The notes below the pieces were generated by a model that was not told the origin of the DNA, did not search any database, and was given only the letters and a program-made list of their open reading frames with translations. This document shows, piece after piece, positions 49,814-58,527 of a DNA stretch of 64,000 nt (position 1 is its first letter; every line of letters begins with the position of its first letter). A program made the position numbers and the translations under genes. The DNA is from Streptomyces sp. WZ-12 (lineage in GTDB: Bacteria; Actinomycetota; Actinomycetes; Streptomycetales; Streptomycetaceae). The stretch covers positions 930,001 to 994,000 of the forward strand of contig NZ_CP118574.1 of assembly GCF_028898845.1 (NCBI RefSeq), written 5' to 3'.

Positions 49814-50500
49814 CTACTCCTCGCCCTCCCCGAACAGCAGGCGCAGGGCAACCGCCCGGTAGTGGCGGACGTGGCGCAGCGAGGCGTCGGCCGCCGCCTC
49901 GGTGTCGCGCGAGGCGATGGCGAGGGTCAGGGCGCGGTGCTCCTCGTGCAGGGCGACCGGGTCGTCGATCTGTTGGAAGAGCCAACGCAGCCGTCCCTCA
50001 AGGGACTCCAGTGTGGCGCCGAGCAACTCGTTGTCGGCGAGTTCCACGATCCGGTGGTGGTAGGCGAGGTTGGCCCGGCTGATGCGCTCGGCGCGGCCGG
50101 TCAGGGTGGCCAGGCGGGCGTCCTCCAGGAGGCGGGCGAGTTCGTCGAGCCCCTCCTGGGTGGCGCGTTCGGCGGCGCGGCGGGTGGCCAGCACCTCCAG
50201 CGCCTCGCGCATGTCGAAGAGGTTCTCCACGTCGCGCCGGGACATCTCCTTGACGGCGATGCGGCGCGGCGAAAGGGCCTCCAGGACGCCCTCGTTGAGC
50301 AGGATGCGGATCGCCTCGCGGACCGGGACGCGGGAGACCCCGAAGTCCTCGGCCAGATCGCGCTCCACCAGCCGGTCCCCGGGCTTGAGCCGCCCGGTGG
50401 CGATCCGGTCGCGCAGCCCGTCCAGGACCTGATCGCGCAGCCACGACGAGTGGGTGGGAGCGGCGTCCGTCTTCCGCGCGTCCGATTCGGTCCGGTCCAT
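49814..50500 (-). CDS. GntR/FCD-family regulator
   Basis: A 228-residue FadR-type regulator. The HTH reads RIATGRLKPGDRLVERDLAE and FGVSRVPVREAIRILLNEG, and is followed by an FCD domain with Asp/His ligands in LFDMREALEVLATRRAAER, RANLAYHHRIVELADNE and LHEEHRALTLAIASRD. A metal-dependent ligand pocket is likely, as in regulators of carboxylate catabolism. The ATG at 50500 is preceded by GGAGGG. A perfect TTTGGTATACCAAA site and a second TATACCAAA site lie just upstream, so autoregulation and control of the plus-strand deacetylase region are likely. Confidence 0.92.
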   Translation of the reverse strand: MDRTESDARKTDAAPTHSSWLRDQVLDGLRDRIATGRLKPGDRLVERDLAEDFGVSRVPVREAIRILLNEGVLEALSPRRIAVKEMSRRDVENLFDMREALEVLATRRAAERATQEGLDELARLLEDARLATLTGRAERISRANLAYHHRIVELADNELLGATLESLEGRLRWLFQQIDDPVALHEEHRALTLAIASRDTEAAADASLRHVRHYRAVALRLLFGEGEE

Positions 50501-50544
50501 GTTCCCTCCAGGTCTGCGACGCCTCCGCGCTCGGGAAGCCTCAC

Positions 50545-50600
50545 GGTATACCAAACGCTTGACGAGGCCCGGGGACACCCTCATTCTTTGGTATACCAAA
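50545..50600. promoter_or_regulatory. GntR operators: GGTATACCAAAC and TTTGGTATACCAAA
   Basis: A perfect 14-base palindrome TTTGGTATACCAAA (50587-50600) and a second GGTATACC core (50545-50552, followed by AAAC) occur 35 bases apart in the spacer upstream of the GntR gene. TGGTATACCA-like palindromes are classic FCD-GntR operators, so the adjacent regulator is the obvious ligand. Confidence 0.85.
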
Positions 50601-50731
50601 CAAGGATCCGCTCCCGCTGCACGGGCAACTCCCCTGCTGACCAGGCGAATCGAGGCTTGGCGTGAGTATGTTCACGGCCAGAAAGGTCGCCACCGGCACC
50701 GCACCGCACGACTTCGCTGCCGCGCCCGCCG

Positions 50732-50914
50732 CAGGCACTCATCGACGACTACGGCGTGCACGCCCAGATGCTCGGCCCGGTCGTCCGGGACGGTGCCATG
50801 ACCGGCTGGCTGTCCGTCCACAGCCTCACCGGGCGCGACTGGACCGCCGACGACACCGCCGCCCTCGCGGCCGCCACCACCCGGGTCCACACCACCCTCG
50901 ACGCCGCCCCCTGA
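50732..50914 (+). pseudogene. GAF-domain C-terminal remnant
   Basis: About 60 codons, in frame to a TGA at 50912-50914, resemble the end of a GAF domain: LIDDYGVHAQMLGPVVRDGA, then [14 protein letters not shown]. No start codon, ribosome site or N-terminal GAF region is present upstream. It is a truncated relic between the GntR operator and the deacetylase gene. Confidence 0.5.
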
Positions 50915-50987
50915 CCCCAGTCCGTCCATCGTTCCTCAACTCACCCTCCCAGAGAGGCTGTTGAAGCCGCCACCGAAAGGACCCCGC

Positions 50988-51893
50988 ATGACCAAGGACA
51001 TCAAGATCTGCCTGGGCGTCGACGTCGATGCCGTCGCCGGCTGGCTCGGCTCGTACGGCGGCGCGGACTCCCCCAACGACATCCAGCGCGGTGTCTTCGC
51101 CGGCGAGATCGGCATCCCCCGCGTGCTGACGCTCTTCAGGCGCTATGGCATCCGCACCAGTTGGTTCGTCCCGGGTCACTCGATAGAGACCTTCCCCGAG
51201 CAGACCCGGATGATCGTCGAGGCGGGCCACGAGGTCGGCGCGCACGGCTACTCGCACGAGAACCCAATCGCGATGACGCCCCGTCAGGAGGAGGACGTCC
51301 TGGCCAAGTGCGTCGAGTTGATCGAGGAGTACACCGGCCGCCGGCCGCGCGGGTATGTGGCGCCGTGGTGGGAGATGTCCCCGCACACCGCGGATCTGCT
51401 GCACAAGTACGGCTTCTCCTACGACCACAGCCAGAACTACCGGGACTTCACGCCCTTCTACGCCCGTGTCGGCGACAGTTGGACGAAGATCGACTACTCG
51501 CGGGACGCCAAGGACTGGATGAAGCCGCTGGTGCACGGCGCTGAGGTCGATCTGGTGGAGTTCTGCGGCAACTGGTACGTGGACGACCTCCCGCCGATGA
51601 TGTTCAACAAGCACGCCCACAACAGTCACGGCTTCGTCAGCCCGCGCGAGTTGGAGCAGACCTGGCGCGACCAGTTCGACTGGGTGCACCGCGAGCTCGA
51701 CTACGCCGTCGTCCCCGTCACCCTCCATCCCGACGTCAGCGGACGTCCGCAGGTCCTGCTCATGCTGGAACGGTTCATCGACTACGCCGGCGGCCACGAC
51801 GGCGTCACCTTCTGCACCCTTGAGGACGCCGCCGACGACTTCCGTCGCCGTTTCCCGTTCGCCGGCAAGGAACGCCCGGCCGATATGCGCTGA
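50988..51893 (+). CDS. Polysaccharide deacetylase-family (NodB) protein
   Basis: A 301-residue NodB-homology enzyme. The catalytic/metal motifs are the Asp pair in [12 protein letters not shown] (D12/D14) and the HxxxH in [11 protein letters not shown] (H86/H90), with conserved [17 protein letters not shown] and [11 protein letters not shown]. The spacing resembles the Helicobacter HP0310 (PgdA-like) and PuuE allantoinase branches more than secreted chitin deacetylases. No signal peptide is present, so the substrate is probably cytosolic; acylamide hydrolysis is likely. The ATG at 50988 follows AAAGGACC. It may be controlled by the upstream GntR protein. Prolyl-tRNA synthetase follows after 102 bases. 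Confidence 0.88.
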   Translation: MTKDIKICLGVDVDAVAGWLGSYGGADSPNDIQRGVFAGEIGIPRVLTLFRRYGIRTSWFVPGHSIETFPEQTRMIVEAGHEVGAHGYSHENPIAMTPRQEEDVLAKCVELIEEYTGRRPRGYVAPWWEMSPHTADLLHKYGFSYDHSQNYRDFTPFYARVGDSWTKIDYSRDAKDWMKPLVHGAEVDLVEFCGNWYVDDLPPMMFNKHAHNSHGFVSPRELEQTWRDQFDWVHRELDYAVVPVTLHPDVSGRPQVLLMLERFIDYAGGHDGVTFCTLEDAADDFRRRFPFAGKERPADMR

Positions 51894-51995
51894 GCCGCGC
51901 CCCCGACATCGGGGCGGAGGGGCCGGGCAACGGCGGTGCCGCCCACCGGAGTAATTGGCTCGCACCGGCCGGGCCCGGCCCCTACTCTGCCCGCC

Positions 51996-53408
51996 ATGGC
52001 AAAGACTCCCGTGCTCACCCCCCGGGCGGACGACTTCCCGCGCTGGTACCAGGACCTGATCAACAAGGCCGAACTGGCCGAGAACGGGCCGGTGCGCGGC
52101 ACCATGGTCATCCGACCGTACGGGTACGGCCTGTGGGAGCGGATGCAGCAGGAGCTGGACTCCCGGATCAAGGCCGCGGGCGCCGCCAACGCGTACTTCC
52201 CGCTCCTCATCCCCCAGTCGTATCTGACGAAGGAGGCCGAGCACGTCGAGGGCTTCGCGCCGGAGCTCGCCGTCGTCACGCACGGCGGCGGCAAGGAGTT
52301 GGAGGAGCCCGTCGTCGTCCGCCCCACCTCCGAGACGATCGTCAACGACTACTTCGCCAAGTGGGTGCAGAGCTACCGCGACCTGCCGCTGCTCATCAAC
52401 CAGTGGGCGAACGTGGTGCGTTGGGAGCTGCGCCCGCGGGTCTTCCTCCGCACGACGGAATTCCTGTGGCAGGAGGGCCACACCGCGCACGCCACCCGCG
52501 AGGACGCCCGGCGCTACGCCGCGCACATCCACCGGGACGTGTATGCGGACTTCATGACGAACGTCCTCGCCATGGACGTCCTACCGGGACGCAAGACGGC
52601 CCGGGAGCGGTTCGCCGGCGCGATCAACACGCTCACCCTTGAAGGCATGATGGGCGACGGCAAGGCCCTGCAACTGGGCACCAGTCACGAGCTGGGCCAG
52701 AACTTCGCCAGGGCGTTCCACACCCAGTACCTGTCGCGGGACGGCCGGCAGGAGTATGTCTGGCAGACCTCCTGGGGCTCGACCACGCGCATGATCGGCG
52801 CGTTGGTGATGATGCACGGCGACGACGACGGTCTGCGCATCCCGCCCCGTCTGGCGCCGGTCCAGGCGGTGGTGGTCGCCGTCAAGGGCGACGACGCGGT
52901 GTTGGCCGAGGTCCGCGAGATCGGCCGCCGGTTGACCGCGGCCGGCGTCCGCGTCCATGTCGACGACCGCGCCGACCTGCCGTTCGGCCGGCGGGCGGTC
53001 GACTGGGAGCTCAAGGGCGTACCGGTACGGATCGAGGTCGGGCCGCGCGATGTGGCGAGCGGCACTGCCGTGTTGGTCCGCCGCATCGCGGGCCGCAAGG
53101 AGCCGACGGCGGTCGAGGCGCTGCCCGGGCTGCTGCCCCAAGTCCTCGCGGACGACCAGGCGTTGCTGCTGGCCCAGTCACGCGAGCGCCGCGAGCGGCG
53201 GACCGTCGAGGTGTCGACGATCGCGGAGGCGGTGGCGGCCGCGAGCACGGGGTGGGCGCGCATCCCCTGGGCCGCACTGGGCCCGGAGGGTGAGGCGGAA
53301 CTGGCCGAGCAGGGAGTGTCCGTGCGGTGTTTGGTCGCCGCGGACGGGTCCGTCCCCGAGCGCGATGACCAGCCGGGCAATGTCGCGGTGGTGGCGCGCG
53401 CCTACTGA
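51996..53408 (+). CDS. proS: Prolyl-tRNA synthetase, archaeal/eukaryotic-like type
   Basis: A 470-residue class II aminoacyl-tRNA synthetase. Motif 1 falls in VIRPYGYGLWERMQQELDSR, and motif 2 in NVVRWELRPRVFLRTTEFLW. Motif 3 lies in TSWGSTTRMIGALVM, followed by an anticodon-binding domain and the C-terminal zinc-like tail typical of the archaeal/eukaryal ProRS form. The bacterial editing insertion is absent between motifs 2 and 3. It charges tRNA-Pro in the cytoplasm. The ATG at 51996 has no clear ribosome site. It may be a second copy beside a housekeeping gene elsewhere. Antibiotic-resistance paralogy is possible but unproven. Confidence 0.93.
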   Translation: MAKTPVLTPRADDFPRWYQDLINKAELAENGPVRGTMVIRPYGYGLWERMQQELDSRIKAAGAANAYFPLLIPQSYLTKEAEHVEGFAPELAVVTHGGGKELEEPVVVRPTSETIVNDYFAKWVQSYRDLPLLINQWANVVRWELRPRVFLRTTEFLWQEGHTAHATREDARRYAAHIHRDVYADFMTNVLAMDVLPGRKTARERFAGAINTLTLEGMMGDGKALQLGTSHELGQNFARAFHTQYLSRDGRQEYVWQTSWGSTTRMIGALVMMHGDDDGLRIPPRLAPVQAVVVAVKGDDAVLAEVREIGRRLTAAGVRVHVDDRADLPFGRRAVDWELKGVPVRIEVGPRDVASGTAVLVRRIAGRKEPTAVEALPGLLPQVLADDQALLLAQSRERRERRTVEVSTIAEAVAAASTGWARIPWAALGPEGEAELAEQGVSVRCLVAADGSVPERDDQPGNVAVVARAY

Positions 53409-53437
53409 TCCGCCTGATCCGCGCGGGGCGGATGCGG

Positions 53438-54043
53438 TCACGCCGTTCCCGGCAAGGCGTGCGCGAGGAGGGTCTTCGCGGCCGCGCGCGCATGCCGACC
53501 GTAGTCCGCCTCGTTCAGCACCATGGCGCGACTGGCCGCCCCGTCAGCGAGGGTGACCAGTTGCTCGGCGAGCGCATCGGGCTCTTCGCATCCCAACTCC
53601 CTTACCAGAGCCGCGAGCAGACGCACCATCAGCAGCTTCTGTTCCCGGGCGTAGGCGTGGATCGGGCTCTCCGGGTCGGGGAACTCGGCCGCGGCATCGA
53701 TGAACGGGCACCCGCGCGCCACGGCCGCGTCCGCAGCGGGCGGATCGAAGAGCCGGAGGATCCGCTCCCGCGGGTCGAGGTCCTCAAGGGTGAGCACGCC
53801 CTCCAGCGTGCTCCCCGACTCGGCGAGCGCCCGCAGATGAGCCAGCACGAGATCGCTCTTGGTCCGGAAGTGAAGGTAGAGGGTGCGCTTGGAGACCGGC
53901 GCCTCCGTCGCGACCTGCTCCATGCCGGTCGCGGTGATCCCCTGCTCCGCGAACAACCGCGCGGCGGCAGTCAGGATGCGCTCCCGCGCCCCCTGCGCCC
54001 GCCGTTGCGTCGTCCCCTTCTCCGTCCCTGCCTCCGCACCCAT
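53438..54043 (-). CDS. TetR-family repressor of the nitroreductase gene
   Basis: A 201-residue TetR protein. The HTH is LTAAARLFAEQGITATGMEQ, then APVSKRTLYLHFRTKSDLV. The ligand domain is typical of the TetR_C_33-like group (ADGAASRAMVLNEADYGRHA). It is divergent from a nitroreductase across a 9-base perfect dyad, so it is the probable repressor, derepressed by nitroaromatic or electrophilic compounds. The ATG at 54043 is family-consistent. It is convergent with the ProRS gene. Confidence 0.9.
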   Translation of the reverse strand: MGAEAGTEKGTTQRRAQGARERILTAAARLFAEQGITATGMEQVATEAPVSKRTLYLHFRTKSDLVLAHLRALAESGSTLEGVLTLEDLDPRERILRLFDPPAADAAVARGCPFIDAAAEFPDPESPIHAYAREQKLLMVRLLAALVRELGCEEPDALAEQLVTLADGAASRAMVLNEADYGRHARAAAKTLLAHALPGTA

Positions 54044-54107
54044 GCCCCAAGTATACGACGGCGTTTACTTCCGACACGGTGGACGGCTAGAGTCGCACCT
54101 GCACCAG

Positions 54108-54129
54108 CGGTAAACGCTCCCGTTTACCG
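54108..54129. promoter_or_regulatory. TetR operator CGGTAAACG-N4-CGTTTACCG
   Basis: A perfect 9-base inverted repeat with a 4-base spacer lies between the divergent tetR and nitroreductase genes, 39 bases before the nitroreductase start. A partial copy (GGCGTTTACTT) occurs near 54059-54069. It is the expected TetR binding site, inferred from symmetry and location. Confidence 0.8.
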
Positions 54130-54168
54130 ATGCCTTTCCCCGCCCTTCACGCCGTCGAGGAGCACCCC

Positions 54169-54861
54169 ATGAGACCGTCCGGCCACGACCAACTGACCGG
54201 CCATGCGGAGGATTTGATACGTGGGCGGCGCGCCGTACGCGCATTCCGCCCGGACCCCGTGCCCCACGAAACGCTGCGGGCGGTCTTCTCGTTGGCCGGT
54301 GCCGCACCGTCCAACTCCAACACGCAGCCGTGGCGGGTGGAGGTGGTCAGCGGCGCGCCGCGCGATCGCCTGGCGGATGCGCTCCAGGCCGCCCACGCCG
54401 CGCACCGCACCTCCGTCGACTTCCCGTACGACGACGCCCTGTACCTGCCGGTGCAGCGGGAACGACGCAGCGAGTTCGGCGGCCGGCTCTACGGCGCACT
54501 GGGCATCGACCGCGACGACCACGCGGCGCGCGCGGCCTATGACGCCGAGAGCCTGGGGTTCTACGGCGCCCCGCACGTCGCCTTCCTCTTCGTCTCGGAC
54601 CACGCCGACGCACGCCTGGCGGCGGACGTCGGCGGCTACCTCCAGACGCTGCTGCTGGCCATGACCGCGTACGGCGTGGACAGTTGCCCGCAGGGGTTGC
54701 TGAGCTTCTACGCCGACACGGTACGCCGCGAACTGGGCGTCAACGAGGGCAAGTTGCTCGTCGGTGTCTCCTTCGGCCACGCCGACGAGGCCGCACCGGT
54801 GAACCGGATCTCCACCCCGCGCGCGGCGCTGGAGACGACCACGACGTTCCATGACCGGTAG
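54169..54861 (+). CDS. Nitroreductase family protein
   Basis: A 230-residue FMN-dependent nitroreductase. Signatures are LIRGRRAVRAFRPDPVPHET, SLAGAAPSNSNTQPWRVEVV, YLQTLLLAMTAYGVDSCPQG and the C-terminal GVSFGHADEAAPVNRI. It would reduce nitroaromatics, quinones or enones with NAD(P)H. The ATG at 54169 is preceded by GAGGAGC. It is divergent from and probably repressed by the TetR protein. Confidence 0.92.
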   Translation: MRPSGHDQLTGHAEDLIRGRRAVRAFRPDPVPHETLRAVFSLAGAAPSNSNTQPWRVEVVSGAPRDRLADALQAAHAAHRTSVDFPYDDALYLPVQRERRSEFGGRLYGALGIDRDDHAARAAYDAESLGFYGAPHVAFLFVSDHADARLAADVGGYLQTLLLAMTAYGVDSCPQGLLSFYADTVRRELGVNEGKLLVGVSFGHADEAAPVNRISTPRAALETTTTFHDR

Positions 54862-54918
54862 CAGGCGGTCCGGATATGGGTACGGAAGTCAGCGCCACCT
54901 TGGGGAGGGCGTGGGGTC

Positions 54919-55746
54919 TCAGGCGGTGCTGATGGCGTGTTCGGTGAACTGGCCGCAGGGGTGGAACCCCAGGCGGCGGTAGAGCGGTTCGCCGTCCTCG
55001 GACGCCTGGAGCACCGCGATGCGGTGGCCCTGACTGCGGGCGGTGTGGAGGGCGGCGAGGGTGACGGCCCCGCCGTAACCGCGTCGACGGTGAGCGGTCA
55101 GGGTGCAGATGTTGTAGATCCCGGCGACTTGGGCGTGCAGGAAGACCTCGGCCGAGCAGACCGGGCGGCCCGCCACGTAGCCGACCAGATAGCGGGCCGG
55201 GCAGTCGGCGGCCAGTGCCTGGGGTGCGGCGCGGGCGAAGAAGCGGCGGACGGTGACCGCGGGCGGGTCCCAGTTGGCGGCCAGGACCGTGGCGAAGTCG
55301 GCGAGTTCGTCCGGCGTGGTCGCCGGGCGGATCTCCAACCCGTCGGCCGCGGGCTGCGGTAGCGCGTCCGCCAATGCGGCCCACATGGCCGTCTCGCGTT
55401 CGGCAGGCGGCAGGCCGGCGGCCGCCAGACGGTCGGCCAGGTCCTCCGGCGCGGAGGCGGGCCCCACCCACCAGGAAAAGCGGCGGCCGGTGGCGGCCAC
55501 GGTCCGGAGGGTGCGGTCGATCCGCGCCTGGGCATCGCCGGAGGTGAAGCGGGCCCCGGCGACGACGTTGAAGGTGTCGTCGTCGAGGCCGCTGTCGGCG
55601 ACCAACAGGTCGTCGGTCTCCGTGACGGTCGCACCGGCCGTCTCCCGGTGCAGATGGCAGGCGTGTTCGGCCAGGTTCCGCTCCATCCTGGCCAGCAGAT
55701 CGCGGTCATCGCTTCCGTCGGGGAACGGGTGCTGCATCGGTCGCAT
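54919..55746 (-). CDS. GNAT-family N-acetyltransferase (two-part)
   Basis: A 275-residue protein. The N-terminal half is an uncharacterised acyltransferase-like region ([20 protein letters not shown]). The C-terminal half has a canonical GNAT domain: [20 protein letters not shown] (motif A R-x-x-G-x-G), [20 protein letters not shown] and [13 protein letters not shown]. Such double-module GNATs acetylate unknown amines or proteins. The start is ATG 55746 or 55737. Confidence 0.85.
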   Translation of the reverse strand: MRPMQHPFPDGSDDRDLLARMERNLAEHACHLHRETAGATVTETDDLLVADSGLDDDTFNVVAGARFTSGDAQARIDRTLRTVAATGRRFSWWVGPASAPEDLADRLAAAGLPPAERETAMWAALADALPQPAADGLEIRPATTPDELADFATVLAANWDPPAVTVRRFFARAAPQALAADCPARYLVGYVAGRPVCSAEVFLHAQVAGIYNICTLTAHRRRGYGGAVTLAALHTARSQGHRIAVLQASEDGEPLYRRLGFHPCGQFTEHAISTA

Positions 55747-55887
55747 GGTGAGACATCCCATCACGCCCGTCGGCCGCCAGGCTCCTGATTTTTGCGCCCG
55801 CCGACGGCAACGCGCCGGGGCGCTCCGTTGCACCTGTCTGCTGCACCTCAACTAGCCCATGGATGCGCCAAGTTGAGGTCGGTCGGC

Positions 55888-56769
55888 TCAGTCGGTGTGT
55901 GCCTGTAGGGCGTCGAGGAGCTGGGGCCAGAGTTCGCGCGGACGGTCGTGTCCCATGTCGGGGACCAGCATGAGCCGCGCTCCGGGCACCAGTTCCGCGG
56001 TGCGTTCGCCGCCGCTCGGGGCGATCAGCGTGTCGTCCAGGCCGTGGATCACCAGGGTCGGCACCCGTAGCGCCCGGAGCGCCTCGGCGCGCGAGCCGTC
56101 AAGGATCATCGCTCCGAGTTGACGCCCGACCCCGGCCGGGTAGTAGGCGCGGTCGTAGCTGGCGGCGGCCAACGCGCGAAGCAGCGCGGGGTCGCCATAG
56201 CGCTTGGAGGACCACACCAGTTCGCGCTCCGCCGAGGCGATGTACCCCTCCCGGTCGCTCGGCCTCGGCCCCAGGAGCACCGCCTGGGACTCGGGACTGG
56301 TCCCGCCGTACTCCGGTTCGCCGGTCGCGGACATCATGGACGTCAGGGTCAGCACCCGGGCCGGCTGGGCGAGGGCCATCCGTTGGGCGATCATTCCGCC
56401 CATCGAGGACCCGACCACGTGCGCGCGGTCGATGCCGAGCGCGGTCAGCAGGTTGAGGCCGTCGGTGGCCATGTCCGCCAGCGTGTACGGCACCATCGCG
56501 CGGGCCGCGGCGAGGTCGCCCGAGCCCACGGCGGCGATGAACCGGCCCACGTCGACGGGGCGGTCGTCGAACGTGGTGGACAGCCCGCAGTCGCGGTTGT
56601 CGTAGCGGATCACATGGCGGCCACGGTCGGCCAACGCGCGGCAGAAGTCCTCGTGCCAGGCGATCAGCTGGGAGCCGAACCCCATCACGAGCAGGACCGG
56701 CGGGTCGGACGGGTCGCCGAACGTGTCGTAGGCGAGGGACATTCCGGGTGAGACGTCAACGAGTGGCAT
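55888..56769 (-). CDS. Alpha/beta hydrolase
   Basis: A 293-residue alpha/beta hydrolase. The oxyanion region is VLLVMGFGSQLIAWHEDFCR, the nucleophile elbow VVGSSMGGMIAQRMA, the acid lies in LVIHGLDDTLIAPSG and the His in LVPDMGHDRPRELW. It resembles bacterial lactonase/haloperoxidase-like hydrolases of unknown substrate. The ATG at 56769 follows GGGAGGATCC. It precedes, on the same strand, nothing that is clearly related. Confidence 0.9.
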   Translation of the reverse strand: MPLVDVSPGMSLAYDTFGDPSDPPVLLVMGFGSQLIAWHEDFCRALADRGRHVIRYDNRDCGLSTTFDDRPVDVGRFIAAVGSGDLAAARAMVPYTLADMATDGLNLLTALGIDRAHVVGSSMGGMIAQRMALAQPARVLTLTSMMSATGEPEYGGTSPESQAVLLGPRPSDREGYIASAERELVWSSKRYGDPALLRALAAASYDRAYYPAGVGRQLGAMILDGSRAEALRALRVPTLVIHGLDDTLIAPSGGERTAELVPGARLMLVPDMGHDRPRELWPQLLDALQAHTD

Positions 56770-56858
56770 GCCTGGATCCTCCCAGTTCCGGCCGCAGCCC
56801 GGGCCCACCGCAGACACTTCGCCCACCCGCTCACCCGCCTCCTTGGCTCCCCGCCTCC

Positions 56859-57520
56859 CTACTTCACGGTCACGCCGTCGAACAGCACGTCGTCCTCCCA
56901 CTGCTCGGCGGGCTGCCTGGCAAGCCGTACGTACTGTTCGGCGATCCGGTCGGGATCGAGCGGGGAACCCGGGGAGACCGGGCCGGCGACGGTGACGGTG
57001 GCGAGGTGCACGCCCCGCGGCCCGAACTCCCGGCGAGGACCGCGCGGGCCGCGCGCAGCCCGGCCTTGCCGATGGACAGGCTGGTGCCCGCGACGCGCGC
57101 GGTCGGCATGCCCGAGGTGAGCAGGGCGGTGCCGCCGCCGGCCGCCGCCATGCGCGGAGCCAGGTGCGTCACCGCGCTCACCGCGCCGACCACGTTGACC
57201 CGCAGCGTCGCCGTCAGTTCGGCGGCGGACAGTTCGCCGGGGCGGTCGTAGCGGACCCAGGCGGCGTTGTAGACCAACACGTCCGGGACGCCGAGCCGTT
57301 CGACGGCGGCATCGAGGCCGGCGCGCAGTGACGCCTCGTCAGCCGCGTCCGCCAGCAGGCCGAGGGCCTTGCCCCCGGCCCCCTCGACCGCCGCGACGGC
57401 CCCGTCGACGGTGGCCCGGGAGCGCGCCAACACCGCGATCGGCGGGCCTTCCTGAGCGAATCGGCGGGCCACCGCCTGACCGATGCCGGGTCCCGCGCCG
57501 ATCACGAACGTTCCAGCCAT
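56859..57520 (-). pseudogene. SDR-family oxidoreductase with frameshift
   Basis: The gene starts at ATG 57520 with a Rossmann SDR pattern (TFVIGAGPGIGQAVARRFAQ, VPDVLVYNAAWVRYDRPG). The Tyr of the usual YxxxK is replaced near TSLSIGKAG, so it is of the classical-like atypical type. At about 57024-57032 the frame shifts by one base. The written frame ends at 56870, but the other frame restores RGVHLATVTVAGPVSPGSPL and a normal C-terminus to a stop at 56859-56861. A single lost G or a sequence error explains it. If real, the enzyme is inactive. Confidence 0.75.
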
Positions 57521-57727
57521 GGTCAGTCCGCTCCCCTTCGCTCTCGCCGAACGGCGATCGCAGGGGGAACCCGGCTGATCCACTTCTTGTTCCGCCTCCC
57601 GTCGCCGCCGACGACGGCAAGCCTGCGCAGCCCGTCGACGTCCACGTAGCGACTGCTGAGGGTGTCAGCGAAGCCCGGCGGCAGGTGCGACGCGCCGGAA
57701 ACCGAGCCTGGGCCCTCGCCCCCTTCC

Positions 57728-57744
57728 TTGACCGATCAGTCCAA
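57728..57744. promoter_or_regulatory. Candidate TetR operator TTG-ACCGATCAGT-CCAA
   Basis: An imperfect dyad lies 120 bases upstream of the TetR gene, next to GGGTTAAGGTGATG. It is reminiscent of TetR-family sites of the TTGGACnGATCnGTCCAA type with one base missing. It could also face the SDR gene. Low-confidence inference. The rest of 57521-57864 has no recognised gene. Confidence 0.35.
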
Positions 57745-57864
57745 GAAAGGGTTAAGGTGATGACGGAGTGGCGACCGTGATTGCCGCAGTCACCCTGCGG
57801 AGAAGGCGGGGACAGCCTGGACAGCGGGATCAGCGGAGGCAGTCGCCGGACGGAGAGGTGCACC

Positions 57865-58473
57865 ATGGCAGGCAGGAAGCAGTTCGACGTCGATGAGGCA
57901 CTGGAGCGCTCGATGCGGGTCTTCTGGGAGCGTGGGTACGCGGACACCTCGCTCGACCTGCTCGGTTCGGCCACGGGACTGGGCCGCGGGTCGCTCTACG
58001 GCACCTTCGGCAGCAAGGACACCCTGTTCCGGAAGTGCCTGGACCGCTACGGCGCGACGTACGGGGAGCGTTACGAGCGGGCGCTGGCGACCCACCCCGG
58101 CGACCCGGTCCGCGCGATGCGGGCGTTCTTCGACGTCACGTTGGAGCGCATCGCCGACGCCTCGGTGCCCGATAGCTGCCTGCTCGCCCAATCCGCCGCC
58201 CAGTCAGCGACGTTGGACGCGGAGAGCCAGGGGCGGATCCGGGCGCTGCTCGGTGCGCAGCGGGAGCGGGTGCGTGCCGCGTTGGCGCCGCTCCCCGGGG
58301 TCGGCGGCGCGGAGCTCGATGACCTCGCCCTGTATCTGGTCGGCGTCAACCAGTCGCTCGCCGTGCTGAGCCGTGCCGGCACCTCGCCGGCGGAGCTGTC
58401 CGCCGTGGCCCGGATCGCCTGCGGCACGGTGGCCACCAGGGCGGCGGCCGTCCGCGCTACCGGCTCCCCCTGA
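57865..58473 (+). CDS. TetR-family regulator
   Basis: A 202-residue TetR protein. The HTH reads MRVFWERGYADTSLDLLGSA, then GLGRGSLYGTFGSKDTLFRK. The ligand domain is of the TetR_C_16-like kind (FFDVTLERIADASVPDSCLL). The ATG at 57865 follows GGAGAGG. It lies 54 bases upstream of an alcohol dehydrogenase on the same strand and is divergent from the frameshifted SDR. It probably represses one or both. Confidence 0.9.
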   Translation: MAGRKQFDVDEALERSMRVFWERGYADTSLDLLGSATGLGRGSLYGTFGSKDTLFRKCLDRYGATYGERYERALATHPGDPVRAMRAFFDVTLERIADASVPDSCLLAQSAAQSATLDAESQGRIRALLGAQRERVRAALAPLPGVGGAELDDLALYLVGVNQSLAVLSRAGTSPAELSAVARIACGTVATRAAAVRATGSP

Positions 58474-58527
58474 GGAACCGGCCCACCCGCCGCGGCTCCT
58501 CCCCTCCGCACGAGAAAGGCAGCCCGC

